From assembly GCA_934613505.1 (NCBI GenBank), contig CAKTTB010000002.1, positions 124,001-188,000 on the forward strand: a stretch of 64,000 nt of DNA. Reading direction: 5' to 3'. The notes under the pieces are model-generated. The model did not search any database. It had not been told where the DNA came from and was given only the letters and a program-made list of their open reading frames with translations. Positions 41,462-49,825 of this stretch are shown in pieces (position 1 is the first letter of the stretch; every line of letters starts with the position of its first letter). The DNA comes from an uncultured Oscillospiraceae bacterium. GTDB taxonomy: Bacteria > Bacillota > Clostridia > Oscillospirales > Oscillospiraceae. Made by a program: the position numbers and the translations under genes.

Positions 41462-42676
41462 TCAGTGCGCCTGCCGTTCGGCGTCCCGGACGATGGCCTC
41501 CGCCTCTGAAAGCGTGCAGCCCTTTTTCCGGGCGAGCTGCGCAAGATCGTCGTACTCCGCTTTTTCCCGCGCAATGCCGGAGCCGATGGCAGTCTTGACG
41601 CGCACATCGCCGTCCGGCGTATGAACAGTGCGCGTCTCGCGCCGGAGCGTGCGGCGCTCCAGCTGCGCCATGCGCACGCCAAGCGTCGTCGTGTGGCGCA
41701 GCAGCTGCTGCGCCAGCCGCTCGCGGTCCTCAGGTCTGCACAGGACGGTCAGCAGGACGCCCGGACGGCACTTTTTCATTCCGATGGGCGTCGTATAGAC
41801 GTCCAGCGCGCCATCCTGCAGCAGCTGCTCCATGGCAAAGCCGACCGCCTCCGGCGTCATATCGTCCAGATTGCAGCAGAGCTCCGCGATCTGCTCCGCA
41901 GGCGCGTCTGTCTGTCCGAGCAGCGCCCGGACACAGTTGGCCGCTTCAAATTCCTTCGTGCCCATGCCGTAGCCGGTCTTCTCGGGGCGCATCACGGGCA
42001 TCGGCCCGAACTTCGTCACAAACCTGCGCAGCAGCGCCGCACCCGTCGGCGTGCACAGTTCGCCCCGGATGCTGCCGCCGTAGATCGGAATGTCCGTCAG
42101 CAGCAGCGCCGTGGCAGGCGCGGGGACGGGCAGAAGCCCGTGCGCGCAGCGCACCTGTCCGCTGCCGACATGAACAGGGGAGCAGAGGATCTGCTCCGGC
42201 TTGAGCATCGAGACGAGCAGGCACACGCCGACCACATCCGCCAGCGCGTCGAGTGTGCCGACCTCGTGAAAGTGGATCTGGTCGACCGGGACGCCGTGCA
42301 CGCGGCTTTCTGCGTCGGCGATCGACCGGTAGACGGCCAGCGCGTCCGCGCGGACAGCCTCCGGCAGGTCGAGATGGGAAATGCAATGCTCGATCTCGTG
42401 CAGACCGGTGTGCGGGTGCGCATGGACGTGTTCATGCGCGTGTGCGTGTTCATGCGCATGCGCCGCGCCTTCCTCCGCGCCGTGCACCAGCACGCGCATG
42501 TGCGTGCCGCTGATCCCGCTGCGGACGGCGGGCTCCGCCGCGATCTCGATCCCCGGCAGCCCGAGCGCGCGCATGCGCCGCAGAAATTCGTCCTTTTCAG
42601 GCAGCAGCTCGTACAGCGTGCCCATCAGCATATCGCCCGCCGCGCCCATGGAGCAGTCCAGATAGATCGTTCTCAT
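41462..42676 (-). CDS. larC: Nickel-pincer cofactor biosynthesis protein LarC
   Basis: This 404-aa nickel insertase (CTP-dependent cyclometallase) completes the nickel-pincer nucleotide cofactor. It starts MRTIYLDCSMGAAGDMLMGT, the LarC hallmark. A His-rich metal-handling stretch (HAHEHAHAHEHVHAHPH, near residues 73-90) is followed by VDQIHFHEVGTLDALADVVG and CTPTGAALLRRF. The C-terminal RNA-binding-like domain includes CCNLDDMTPEAVGFAMEQLL. In Lactobacillus plantarum LarC needs a programmed frameshift; here it is one continuous frame. It overlaps larB by 4 bases and is last in larE-larB-larC. Confidence 0.93.
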   Translation of the reverse strand: MRTIYLDCSMGAAGDMLMGTLYELLPEKDEFLRRMRALGLPGIEIAAEPAVRSGISGTHMRVLVHGAEEGAAHAHEHAHAHEHVHAHPHTGLHEIEHCISHLDLPEAVRADALAVYRSIADAESRVHGVPVDQIHFHEVGTLDALADVVGVCLLVSMLKPEQILCSPVHVGSGQVRCAHGLLPVPAPATALLLTDIPIYGGSIRGELCTPTGAALLRRFVTKFGPMPVMRPEKTGYGMGTKEFEAANCVRALLGQTDAPAEQIAELCCNLDDMTPEAVGFAMEQLLQDGALDVYTTPIGMKKCRPGVLLTVLCRPEDRERLAQQLLRHTTTLGVRMAQLERRTLRRETRTVHTPDGDVRVKTAIGSGIAREKAEYDDLAQLARKKGCTLSEAEAIVRDAERQAH

Positions 42677-43428
42677 GCGTGGCCTCCCATATGATTGATC
42701 CGGTTGGCGAGGAAGCCCGCGCCGAAGCCGTTGTCGATGTTCACGACGCTGACGCCGCTGGCGCAGGAGTTGAGCATGGCCAGCAGTGCGGCCACGCCGC
42801 CGAAGCTCGCCCCGTAGCCGACGGACGTCGGCACCGCGATGACCGGGCAGGAAACCAGCCCGCCGATCACACTGGCGAGTGCCCCTTCCATTCCCGCGAC
42901 CGCGACGACGACCCGCGCCGCCATCAGCTCATCCGTGTGCGCCAGCAGCCGGTGCAGCCCGGCCACGCCTACGTCATAAAGCCGCAGTACGCGGCTGCCG
43001 TGCACCTCCGCGGTCAGCGCCGCTTCCTCCGCAACGGAATAGTCCGACGTCCCGGCGGCCGCGATCACGACCGTCCCGTCGCCGTCCGGCTTCGGGAGCT
43101 TGCCGATGATGCCGAGCTTTGCATCCGCGCGGTAATCGAGCGGCAGCTCCTTTGCGACCAGCGCCGCCGCTTCCGGAGACAGCCGCGTGATCAGAATCGG
43201 CTCGACACCCTTTTCCCGCATGGCGACGGCGATCCCGGCGACCTGCGCCGGTGTCTTGCCCGCACCGTAGATGACCTCCGCTGCACCCTGACGCAGACTG
43301 CGGTGAAAATCGATCTTCGCGTAGCCAAGATCCTCAAACGGCGCTTTTTTCAGTTCCAGCTCCGCCTGCTCGACGGAAACAGAGCCGTCCCTGACGGCCT
43401 GCAGCAGCTCGTGCAGATGTTCGCTCAT
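42673..43428 (-). CDS. larB: Nickel-pincer cofactor biosynthesis protein LarB
   Basis: This 251-aa enzyme carboxylates and hydrolyses nicotinic acid adenine dinucleotide, the first step of nickel-pincer cofactor synthesis. The N-terminal part has FEDLGYAKIDFHRSLRQGAA and EVIYGAGKTPAQV. The C-terminal PurE-like domain has VVIAAAGTSDYSVAEEAALT, GMEGALASVIGGL and PTSVGYGASFGGVAALLAML. The start at 43428 overlaps larE; the frame continues open further upstream but is then antisense-like within larE. It is coupled to larC by an ATGA overlap. Confidence 0.93.
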   Translation of the reverse strand: MSEHLHELLQAVRDGSVSVEQAELELKKAPFEDLGYAKIDFHRSLRQGAAEVIYGAGKTPAQVAGIAVAMREKGVEPILITRLSPEAAALVAKELPLDYRADAKLGIIGKLPKPDGDGTVVIAAAGTSDYSVAEEAALTAEVHGSRVLRLYDVGVAGLHRLLAHTDELMAARVVVAVAGMEGALASVIGGLVSCPVIAVPTSVGYGASFGGVAALLAMLNSCASGVSVVNIDNGFGAGFLANRINHMGGHA

Positions 43429-44171
43429 CCCCGTACCTCCAGATCGAGAAATACCGCCGCATACAGCGGCTTCAATGCCTGTAAGATCCTCGCCCGGTGC
43501 GCCAGCAGCAGCGGCAGCTGCGCCTCCGGCACCTGAATGCGCGCTGCACCGGCAAAGGACCGGACGCGGAAATCCGTCAGCCCGAGGGAGAACAGGAACG
43601 CCTCCGCCTGCTCGGTCTTTTGCAGCTTTTCTTCGGTAATTTCCTCGCCGGTCGGGATGCGCGTGGCAAGACAGGCATAGGCCGGCTTGTCCCACGTGAA
43701 AAGTCCGGCCTGCCGGGAAAGCTCGCGGATCTCCCGCTTGGTAAGGCCGCACTCGCGCAGCGGCGAGCGCACATGCAGCTCACGCAGCGCGCGCATGCCG
43801 GGCCGGTCGCCCGCGTCGTCCGAGGCGTTTGTGCCGTCGAGCAGGAGCGTATAGCCGTCCTGCCGCGCGGCCTCGGTCAGCGCGCCGAACAGCGCCGTCT
43901 TGCAGAAATAGCACCGGTCGGCCGGATTGGCGGCCACGCCGGGGCTTTTCAGCGCGTCCAGCTCCAATACCCGCAGCCGGACGCCCAGCTGCGCGCAGAG
44001 CTTCTTCGCGTCGTCCAGCTCAAACTGCGGCTGGAACGCAGTCTTGATAAAATACGGCTGCACCCGCGCCCCGGCCTGCACCGCGGCATACAGCAGATAC
44101 GACGAATCCACGCCGCCGGAAAATCCCAGCGCCGCCCGCGGATTCTGCCTGAAAAATTCGCCCAGCTCCAT
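43425..44171 (-). CDS. larE: ATP-dependent sulfur transferase LarE
   Basis: This 248-aa PP-loop enzyme adds the two sulfur atoms of the nickel-pincer cofactor. The PP-loop is GFSGGVDSSYLLYAAVQAG near residue 19. Three conserved-position cysteines are visible: RCYFCKTALF (two, near residue 90) and YACLATRIPTGEEI. A single Cys is sacrificed in the Lactobacillus enzyme. A three-Cys set is compatible with the iron-sulfur-cluster type that recycles sulfur, but this is inference. ATG 44171 follows GGAGGG. It is first in the operon, with a clear promoter just upstream. Confidence 0.92.
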   Translation of the reverse strand: MELGEFFRQNPRAALGFSGGVDSSYLLYAAVQAGARVQPYFIKTAFQPQFELDDAKKLCAQLGVRLRVLELDALKSPGVAANPADRCYFCKTALFGALTEAARQDGYTLLLDGTNASDDAGDRPGMRALRELHVRSPLRECGLTKREIRELSRQAGLFTWDKPAYACLATRIPTGEEITEEKLQKTEQAEAFLFSLGLTDFRVRSFAGAARIQVPEAQLPLLLAHRARILQALKPLYAAVFLDLEVRG

Positions 44172-44206
44172 ATGACGTCCCTCCGTCATTCGCTTCAATT
44201 TACTAC

Positions 44207-44235
44207 ATTATACGTGGGTTTTCCAGAAAACTCAA
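44207..44235 (-). promoter_or_regulatory. lar operon promoter
   Basis: On the minus strand, TTGAGT (44230-44235), 17 bases, TATAAT (44207-44212). Confidence 0.75.
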
Positions 44236-44252
44236 GAGGCTCGATAAAACAC

Positions 44253-44280
44253 GTCCGGCAGGCCGAAAGGCCTGCCGGAC
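44253..44280 (-). terminator. Terminator after the PPTase operon
   Basis: A 12-bp perfect stem, GTCCGGCAGGCC, with a 4-base loop (GAAA on the plus strand). On the minus strand it is followed by GTGTTTTATC. Confidence 0.75.
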
Positions 44281-44305
44281 ATGGCATGGAAACAAGCGTA
44301 TCGCC

Positions 44306-44412
44306 TGTAGGGGCGGACGACTCTGTCCACCCGGTAGAAAATGCAGATTTCACGGAAATTCCGCAGGAAATTCGTAACTTTTTAAGGGCGGACAGAGTCG
44401 TCCGCCCCTACA
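44306..44412. mobile_element. 107-bp MITE with 27-bp terminal inverted repeats
   Basis: The left repeat begins TGTAGGGGCGGACGACTCTG, and the right end is its reverse complement with a single mismatch over 27 bases. About 53 bases of non-coding sequence lie between. There is no transposase, and no target duplication could be recognised. Its right end forms the last codons and stop of the phosphopantetheinyl transferase gene. A degenerate relative lies at 53237-53313. Confidence 0.8.
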
Positions 44413-45071
44413 CATAAGGTTAGATCATCTGATAGCGCATCCTGAAGGTCCGCCCAATGGAGCAGCACCGGCCCCTCACATTCCCCGTCCCGCGTGCTGA
44501 CGGACAGGCAGTAGCCCTCCGGCGCATGCAGACAGAACTGCCTCCCGTCCGGCGGCAGAACTGCCGGGCCGGACAGATCGACCGAAAAGGTATCCGCTCC
44601 GAGAAGCCCCCGTCCGGTCATCTTTCCATAGCTCTCTTTTACCGTCCACAGACGGAAAAATGCCTGCACCTGTTCCTCCGGCAGCAGCGCCGAAAGCTGC
44701 GCCTGTTCCAAGTCCGTCAAAAATCGCATGGCCGCCGGAACGCGTTCCGGGCGGATCTCCTGAATGTCCACGCCGACGGGCAGGGAAGACACCGCCAGCG
44801 CGGCATAGGCTCCGGAATGGGAAAGGCTGAACTGCGCCTGCGGCGCGTCCGGGAAATACGGCTTTCCGTATACGTCCTCGCGCAGCGCCGGAAACCGGTC
44901 AAAACCCAGCTGCCGCGCATACCGCGCGAGCAGCAGCCCGGCCGCCGCGGAGCGCAGACGATCCTCCTGGCGGCGGCAGCGCAGCGCCTTTTCCCGCCGC
45001 TCGGGCGGCAGCAGCCGCAGCGCCTGCGCCTCGTCAAGACCGCGCAGCGCCAGAAGCTCGACCCGCGCCAT
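44382..45071 (-). CDS. Sfp-type 4'-phosphopantetheinyl transferase, C-terminus from a MITE
   Basis: This 229-aa transferase moves phosphopantetheine from CoA to a Ser of carrier proteins. The magnesium/CoA motifs are VGVDIQEIRPERV (near residue 98) and FRLWTVKESYGKMTGRGLLG (near 140). FSLSHSGAYAALAVS precedes them. The last dozen residues (CVGADDSVRP and stop) are encoded by the terminal repeat of the inserted MITE, so the native C-terminus was replaced. The catalytic core is intact. The start overlaps the stop of the GNAT gene (TAATG). It is last of five genes after marR, two ABC exporters and GNAT. The carrier-protein client is not in the window. Confidence 0.87.
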   Translation of the reverse strand: MARVELLALRGLDEAQALRLLPPERREKALRCRRQEDRLRSAAAGLLLARYARQLGFDRFPALREDVYGKPYFPDAPQAQFSLSHSGAYAALAVSSLPVGVDIQEIRPERVPAAMRFLTDLEQAQLSALLPEEQVQAFFRLWTVKESYGKMTGRGLLGADTFSVDLSGPAVLPPDGRQFCLHAPEGYCLSVSTRDGECEGPVLLHWADLQDALSDDLTLCVGADDSVRP

Positions 45072-45580
45072 TATGCCTGCTCCGAAAGCCGCAGCCGCAT
45101 CTGATACCAGACCGCGCCGCCGTGGACGGAGGTGCTGACACCCTCGTCCCGGAAGCCGAACTGCGCATAGAACGGACGCAGCGCGTCCTTGCACGTGAGG
45201 ATCAGCCCGGTGCGCCCGGCAGACCGGCAGTCGGCGATCACGCGGCGCATGAGCTGCGCTGCGCAGCCCTGCCCGCGATGGTCCGGGTGCGTGACGACGC
45301 TGAAGATCATCTGCCACGGCGCGGATTCGTCATGACAGGCCGGATCGTCGTACAGATCATCCGTCAGCTGGTCGGTTTTGGTGACGGGGCCGCCGATATA
45401 GCTGACGAGCCGCCCGTTCTCCTCCAACAGCCAGAAGTGACCGGCATAGACGGTCAGCCGTCCGGCGAGCGACGCACGGGACGCGGCCTCCGCAGCCGGG
45501 AAGCAGACGGCCTCCAGCGCGGCGATCGCGTCCAGATCGGATGCGGAGGCCGTGCGGATGGTCAGGGAAGAAGCATGCAT
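45071..45580 (-). CDS. GNAT family N-acetyltransferase
   Basis: This 169-aa acetyltransferase has the acetyl-CoA motif IFSVVTHPDHRGQGCAAQLM (near residues 95-114) and a C-terminal FYAQFGFRDEGVSTSVHGG. The fold is complete, and the substrate is unknown. ATG 45580 has AAGGAGAG about 10 bases upstream, just after the ABC subunit stop. It is the fourth gene of the marR operon, so it may modify the exported compound or a drug. Confidence 0.85.
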   Translation of the reverse strand: MHASSLTIRTASASDLDAIAALEAVCFPAAEAASRASLAGRLTVYAGHFWLLEENGRLVSYIGGPVTKTDQLTDDLYDDPACHDESAPWQMIFSVVTHPDHRGQGCAAQLMRRVIADCRSAGRTGLILTCKDALRPFYAQFGFRDEGVSTSVHGGAVWYQMRLRLSEQA

Positions 45581-45593
45581 GATAAAACTCTCC

Positions 45594-47549
45594 TTATTCC
45601 AGTTCAAATGCGCCCGTGTAGAGCTGATAATACGTCCCCTTCTGGGCAATCAGATCGTCGTGCGTGCCGCGCTCGATGATGCGCCCATGGTCGAGGACCA
45701 TGATGGCGTCGGAGTTCTGCACGGTCGACAGGCGGTGCGCGATGACAAATACCGTCCGCCCCTTCATGAGCGCGTCCATGCCGCGCTGCACCAGCAGCTC
45801 CGTGCGCGTGTCGATGGAGCTGGTCGCCTCGTCGAGGATCATGACCGGGGGATCGGCCACCGCCGCGCGGGCGATGGACAACAGCTGCCGCTGACCCTGC
45901 GACAGATTCGCGCCGTTGGCCGTCAGCATGGTGTTGTAGCCGTCCGGCAGACGCGTGATGAAGTCGTGCGCGTTGGCGAGCTTCGCCGCCGCGATGCATT
46001 CTTCGTCCGTCGCGTCGAGCTTACCGTAGCGGATGTTGTCCATGACCGTGCCGGTGAACAGATTCACGTCCTGCAAAACGATACCGAGCGAGTGCCGCAG
46101 GTCGGCCTTTTTGATGTGGTTGATGTTGACGCCGTCATAGCGGATCTTGCCGTCGGCGATGTCATAAAAGCGGTTGATGAGGTTCGTGATCGTCGTCTTG
46201 CCCGCGCCCGTCGCGCCGACAAAGGCGAGCTTCTGGCCGGGCTTGGCGTAGAGCGAAATGTCGTGCAGGACCGGCTTTTCCGGGTCGTAGGCAAAGTCCA
46301 CGTCAAAGAACCGCACGTCGCCGCAGAGCTTCACGAGCTTTTCGCTTCCGTCCTCCTGCGGGCAGCTCCAGGCCCACGTGCCGGTGCGCGTCTCACTCTT
46401 TGTCAAAGAGCCGTCCGGCGCTTCCGCCGCGTTGACGAGCGTCACACGGCCGTTATCCTCTTCGGGCTTCTGGCCGATCAGCTCAAATACACGGCTCGCG
46501 CCTGCCGCCGCCATGACGACGGCGTTGATCTGCTGCGAGACCTGCGAGACATTGCCGGTGAACTGCTTCGTCATGCCGAGGAACGACGCAACGACTGCGA
46601 TCTTGAGCGGCGCAAGCATGCTGCCCGTCTCAAACAGGTTCTGGAACGAGAGATTCGGGACATTCCCGCCCGAGCAGATGAGAAGTCCACCGAGGAACGC
46701 CGTCAGGACATAGAGAATGTTGCCGATGTTGCCCATGATGGGCATGAAGATATTCGCGTAGCGCTGGGCGTGGTTCGCGTCGTCAAAGAGCTGGTCGTTG
46801 ATGGCGTCAAAGTCGCGCTCCGCCGCTTCCTCGTGACAGAAGACCTTGACGACCTTCTGGCCGTTCATCATCTCTTCGATGTAGCCCTCTACCTTGCCGA
46901 GCGACTTCTGCTGGTTGAGGAAGTACTTTGCCGACCGGCCACCGATAGTTTTGGTCGCCCGCGACATGAAGAAAATACCGAGGAACACAATGAGCATCAG
47001 CGGCATCGAGAAGTACAGCATGAACAGAAGAAGTCCGAGGACTGTCAGTCCCGACGCGAACAGCTGCGGCAGGCTCTGCGAGACAAGCTGGCGGAGCGTG
47101 TCAATGTCGTTCGTGTAGTAGCTCATGATATCGCCGCGGCTGTTCTGGTCAAAGTAGCGGATGGGGAGCTTCTGCATACCGGCGAACATGCGCGTGCGCA
47201 TCTTGTGCAAAAACCCCTGCGTCACGTGCGCCATCAGCTGCGTATAGACCGCCGTGCAGGCAAGACCCGCCAGATAGATGCAGACCATCGTGACGAGCGC
47301 ATGCAGGATCTTCCCGCTGACGCCGTCCCAGCCGAGCGTCAGTCCGTCTTCAATGTAGCTCGTGACTGTCTCAATATAAATAGCGGGTAGAATGCCGACG
47401 ACGGCGCTGATCACGATGCAGACCATCACCGCGCACAGCATGACCGGGTAGTCGCGGAACAGCAGGCGGATCAGACGGCCAAGAGGCTTCAGATCCGCCT
47501 TTGCGCCGACCATGGGCGCGCGCGGGGGTTTTCCGGATTGCTTAGCCAT
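45594..47549 (-). CDS. Heterodimeric ABC exporter, catalytic subunit (second system)
   Basis: This 651-aa exporter subunit has a six-helix membrane domain at about residues 40-350. Its ATP domain has Walker A GATGAGKTT, signature LSQGQRQL, Walker B with Glu (MILDEATSSIDTRTE) and switch His (VIAHRLSTV). An insertion with SETRTGTWAWSCPQEDGSEK precedes the ATP domain, in the same place as in the 11413 protein, showing that the two are paralogues. The N-terminus is basic (MAKQSGKPPRAPMVGAKADL). ATG 47549 follows AGGAGG, and the gene overlaps the upstream subunit by 8 bases. Confidence 0.9.
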   Translation of the reverse strand: MAKQSGKPPRAPMVGAKADLKPLGRLIRLLFRDYPVMLCAVMVCIVISAVVGILPAIYIETVTSYIEDGLTLGWDGVSGKILHALVTMVCIYLAGLACTAVYTQLMAHVTQGFLHKMRTRMFAGMQKLPIRYFDQNSRGDIMSYYTNDIDTLRQLVSQSLPQLFASGLTVLGLLLFMLYFSMPLMLIVFLGIFFMSRATKTIGGRSAKYFLNQQKSLGKVEGYIEEMMNGQKVVKVFCHEEAAERDFDAINDQLFDDANHAQRYANIFMPIMGNIGNILYVLTAFLGGLLICSGGNVPNLSFQNLFETGSMLAPLKIAVVASFLGMTKQFTGNVSQVSQQINAVVMAAAGASRVFELIGQKPEEDNGRVTLVNAAEAPDGSLTKSETRTGTWAWSCPQEDGSEKLVKLCGDVRFFDVDFAYDPEKPVLHDISLYAKPGQKLAFVGATGAGKTTITNLINRFYDIADGKIRYDGVNINHIKKADLRHSLGIVLQDVNLFTGTVMDNIRYGKLDATDEECIAAAKLANAHDFITRLPDGYNTMLTANGANLSQGQRQLLSIARAAVADPPVMILDEATSSIDTRTELLVQRGMDALMKGRTVFVIAHRLSTVQNSDAIMVLDHGRIIERGTHDDLIAQKGTYYQLYTGAFELE

Positions 47550-49287
47550 TCTGTTCACCTCCTGCCTTGTTCTGGGATTCATAGACCTCACGGTAGATCT
47601 GGTTCGAGCGCAGCAGCTCCTCATGCGTGCCCATCCCGTCGATCCTGCCGCCGTCCAGCACGAGGATCATGTCCGCGTCCTGAATGGACGAGATGCGCTG
47701 GGCGATGATAAACTTTGTCGTGTCCGGGATCTCGGAGCGGAAGGCCGCGCGGATCTTTGCGTCGGTCTTTGTGTCGACGGCGGAGGTCGAGTCGTCAAGG
47801 ATCAGGATCTTCGGCTTTTTCAGCAGCGCCCGCGCGATGCAAAGCCGCTGTTTCTGTCCGCCGGAGACGTTCGTGCCGCCCTGCTCGATATAGGTGTCAT
47901 ATTTGTCCGGCATCTGCTGGATGAACTCATCCGCGCAGGCCAGCTCGCACGCGTGCTGCAGCTCCTCGTCGGTCGCGTTCGCGTCGCCCCAGCGGAGATT
48001 CTCCTTGATCGTGCCGGAGAAGAGGACGTTTTTCTGCAGAACGACGGCCACCTGATTGCGGAGCGTCTCCAGATCGTATTCGCGCACGTCCACGCCGCCG
48101 ACCTTCACGCTGCCGTCCGTCACGTCGTACAGGCGGCAGATGAGCTGCACAAGGCTCGTCTTGGAGGAGCCTGTGCCGCCGATGATGCCGACGGTCTGAC
48201 CGGACGCAACATGGAAGGTAATATCGCTCAGCGCATTACGTCGGGCGGCTGCGGAATATTTGAAGCTGACGTGGTCAAATTCCACCTCGCCGCTTGTGAC
48301 CTGCATGACAGGCTCTGCCGGGTTCTGCAGCGTGCTGGTCTCGTCCAGTACCTCGCAGATACGCTTGCCGGAGGCCTGCGCCATGGTGAGCATGACGAAG
48401 ATCATCGAGAGCATCATCAAACTCATGAGGATCTGCATGGAGTAGGTGATCATGCTCGTCAGGCTGCCGACGCCCAGATACGTGCCGCCGGACGTGACGA
48501 TGAGCTTCGCCGCAAAATACGAAATGAGGATCATCGACGTGTACACGCAGAACTGCATGGCAGGGGAGTTGAGCGCGAGGATCTTTTCGGCTTTCAGGAA
48601 ATCCGCGCGGACGGAATCGGACGCGGCGGAGAACTTCTGCGTCTCATAGTCCTCACGCACAAAGCTCTTGACCACGCGCATGGCCTGCACGTTTTCCTGC
48701 ACGGAGTTGTTGAGCGCGTCGTATTTCTTGAAGACCGCCTTAAAAAGCGGCAGCGCGCTGCGGATCATCAGAAACAGGGCAAAACCGAGGATCGGGATGA
48801 TGCCGGCAAAGACAAACGCCAGCTGTTTGCCCACACGAATGGACATCACAACGGCGAACACCAGCATCATCGGCGCGCGCACGGCGATGCGGATGCACAT
48901 CATGAACGCGTTCTGGATGTTCGTCACGTCCGTCGTCAGCCGCGTGACGAGCGACGAGGTCGAGAACCGGTCGATATTCGCAAAGGAGAAGTCCTGCACC
49001 CGGTAATACAGATCGTGGCGCAGGTTCTTGGCAAAGCCCGCGGCCGCCTCGGCCGCGAACCAGCCGGAGAGCGCGCCGAAGCCGAGCGAGAGCATCGCAA
49101 TGATAAACAGCCGGATGCCGTAGGAGAGGATCGTGGACATCTGGCAGCCGTTCTGGATGGAATTGATCAGATCGGCGGTGATGAGCGGGATGGTGCATTC
49201 GCACACGACCTCACCGACCATGCAGACCGGCGTGAGGATCGTGGGCTTTTTGTATTCCCGGATACAGGTGGACAGACGTTTGATCAT
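47542..49287 (-). CDS. Heterodimeric ABC exporter, degenerate-site subunit (second system)
   Basis: This 581-aa partner subunit has a six-helix membrane domain followed by an ATP domain. Walker A is GGTGSSKTS (the Gly before Lys is replaced by Ser), Walker B carries Asp (ILILDDSTSAVDTKTD), and the switch His is Gln (FIIAQRISSI). The signature VSGGQKQRLCIARALL is good. This is the usual degenerate half of a heterodimeric multidrug-type exporter. Its ATG overlaps the marR stop (ATGA), so regulator and exporter are one transcript. MarR-linked pairs like this often export antimicrobials or host compounds. Confidence 0.9.
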   Translation of the reverse strand: MIKRLSTCIREYKKPTILTPVCMVGEVVCECTIPLITADLINSIQNGCQMSTILSYGIRLFIIAMLSLGFGALSGWFAAEAAAGFAKNLRHDLYYRVQDFSFANIDRFSTSSLVTRLTTDVTNIQNAFMMCIRIAVRAPMMLVFAVVMSIRVGKQLAFVFAGIIPILGFALFLMIRSALPLFKAVFKKYDALNNSVQENVQAMRVVKSFVREDYETQKFSAASDSVRADFLKAEKILALNSPAMQFCVYTSMILISYFAAKLIVTSGGTYLGVGSLTSMITYSMQILMSLMMLSMIFVMLTMAQASGKRICEVLDETSTLQNPAEPVMQVTSGEVEFDHVSFKYSAAARRNALSDITFHVASGQTVGIIGGTGSSKTSLVQLICRLYDVTDGSVKVGGVDVREYDLETLRNQVAVVLQKNVLFSGTIKENLRWGDANATDEELQHACELACADEFIQQMPDKYDTYIEQGGTNVSGGQKQRLCIARALLKKPKILILDDSTSAVDTKTDAKIRAAFRSEIPDTTKFIIAQRISSIQDADMILVLDGGRIDGMGTHEELLRSNQIYREVYESQNKAGGEQNG

Positions 49288-49742
49288 GGATGGGATACCT
49301 CCGTTTCCTGTGTGCTTCGAAGATTTGCCGACGCAAGGTCCAGAAGGCGCAGCAGCGTCTGCTGCTCTTCCTCGCTCATGCCGCTGCACATAAGCCGTTC
49401 GAGCGTTTCAAAGGCCTGCCCGACAGCCTCGTCGCAGCGCCGCGCGCGGTCGGTCAGCCGGATGCGCTTGCAGCGCCGGTCGGCGCGGTCCGGCTCGATG
49501 ACGATAAAGTTCTTGGCTTCCAGCCGCTGCAGCACGCCCGATACCGTCGGATGCGTCAGATGGAAGCGTTTTTCAATGTCCTTGGGGTACATGGCCTCGT
49601 TCTCATGCAGCGACAGATGGTGCAGGATAAACGACTGCGTCGACGTGAGGTCGAGCGCGAGAAACTGCTGATCCATATACTGCGTGATGCGATTATTGAG
49701 ATACCGGAGCCGCGGCCCGAGATTCTGCGAACAATCCTGCAT
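49284..49742 (-). CDS. MarR family transcriptional regulator
   Basis: This 152-aa winged-helix regulator includes the recognition region MYPKDIEKRFHLTHPTVSGV and the wing FIVIEPDRADRRCKRIRLTD, between N- and C-terminal dimerisation helices. ATG 49742 has GGAGGG 7 bases upstream; the frame is open from 49772. It heads the operon of the second ABC exporter. Two 12-bp palindromes between its promoter and start are the probable operators, so it should repress itself and the exporter until a ligand binds. Confidence 0.9.
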   Translation of the reverse strand: MQDCSQNLGPRLRYLNNRITQYMDQQFLALDLTSTQSFILHHLSLHENEAMYPKDIEKRFHLTHPTVSGVLQRLEAKNFIVIEPDRADRRCKRIRLTDRARRCDEAVGQAFETLERLMCSGMSEEEQQTLLRLLDLASANLRSTQETEVSHP

Positions 49743-49765
49743 AGGATCCCTCCTGAAAGAAAAAC

Positions 49766-49825
49766 GTAGCACGCTACCAAAATGGGTAGCATGCTACATT
49801 CTATCAGATTTCCGAAAAATTGCAA
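49766..49825 (-). promoter_or_regulatory. marR promoter with two GTAGCRYGCTAC operators
   Basis: On the minus strand, TTGCAA (49820-49825), 16 bases, TAGAAT (49798-49803). Immediately downstream are two palindromes, GTAGCATGCTAC (49786-49797) and GTAGCACGCTAC (49766-49777), with centres 20 bases (two helical turns) apart. Confidence 0.8.

Noticed and set aside
45552..49671. Plus-strand open frames of 612 and 719 codons opposite the second exporter pair
   Set aside because: They show the same shadow effect: Arg/His/Asp-rich nonsense composition with no recognisable domain.
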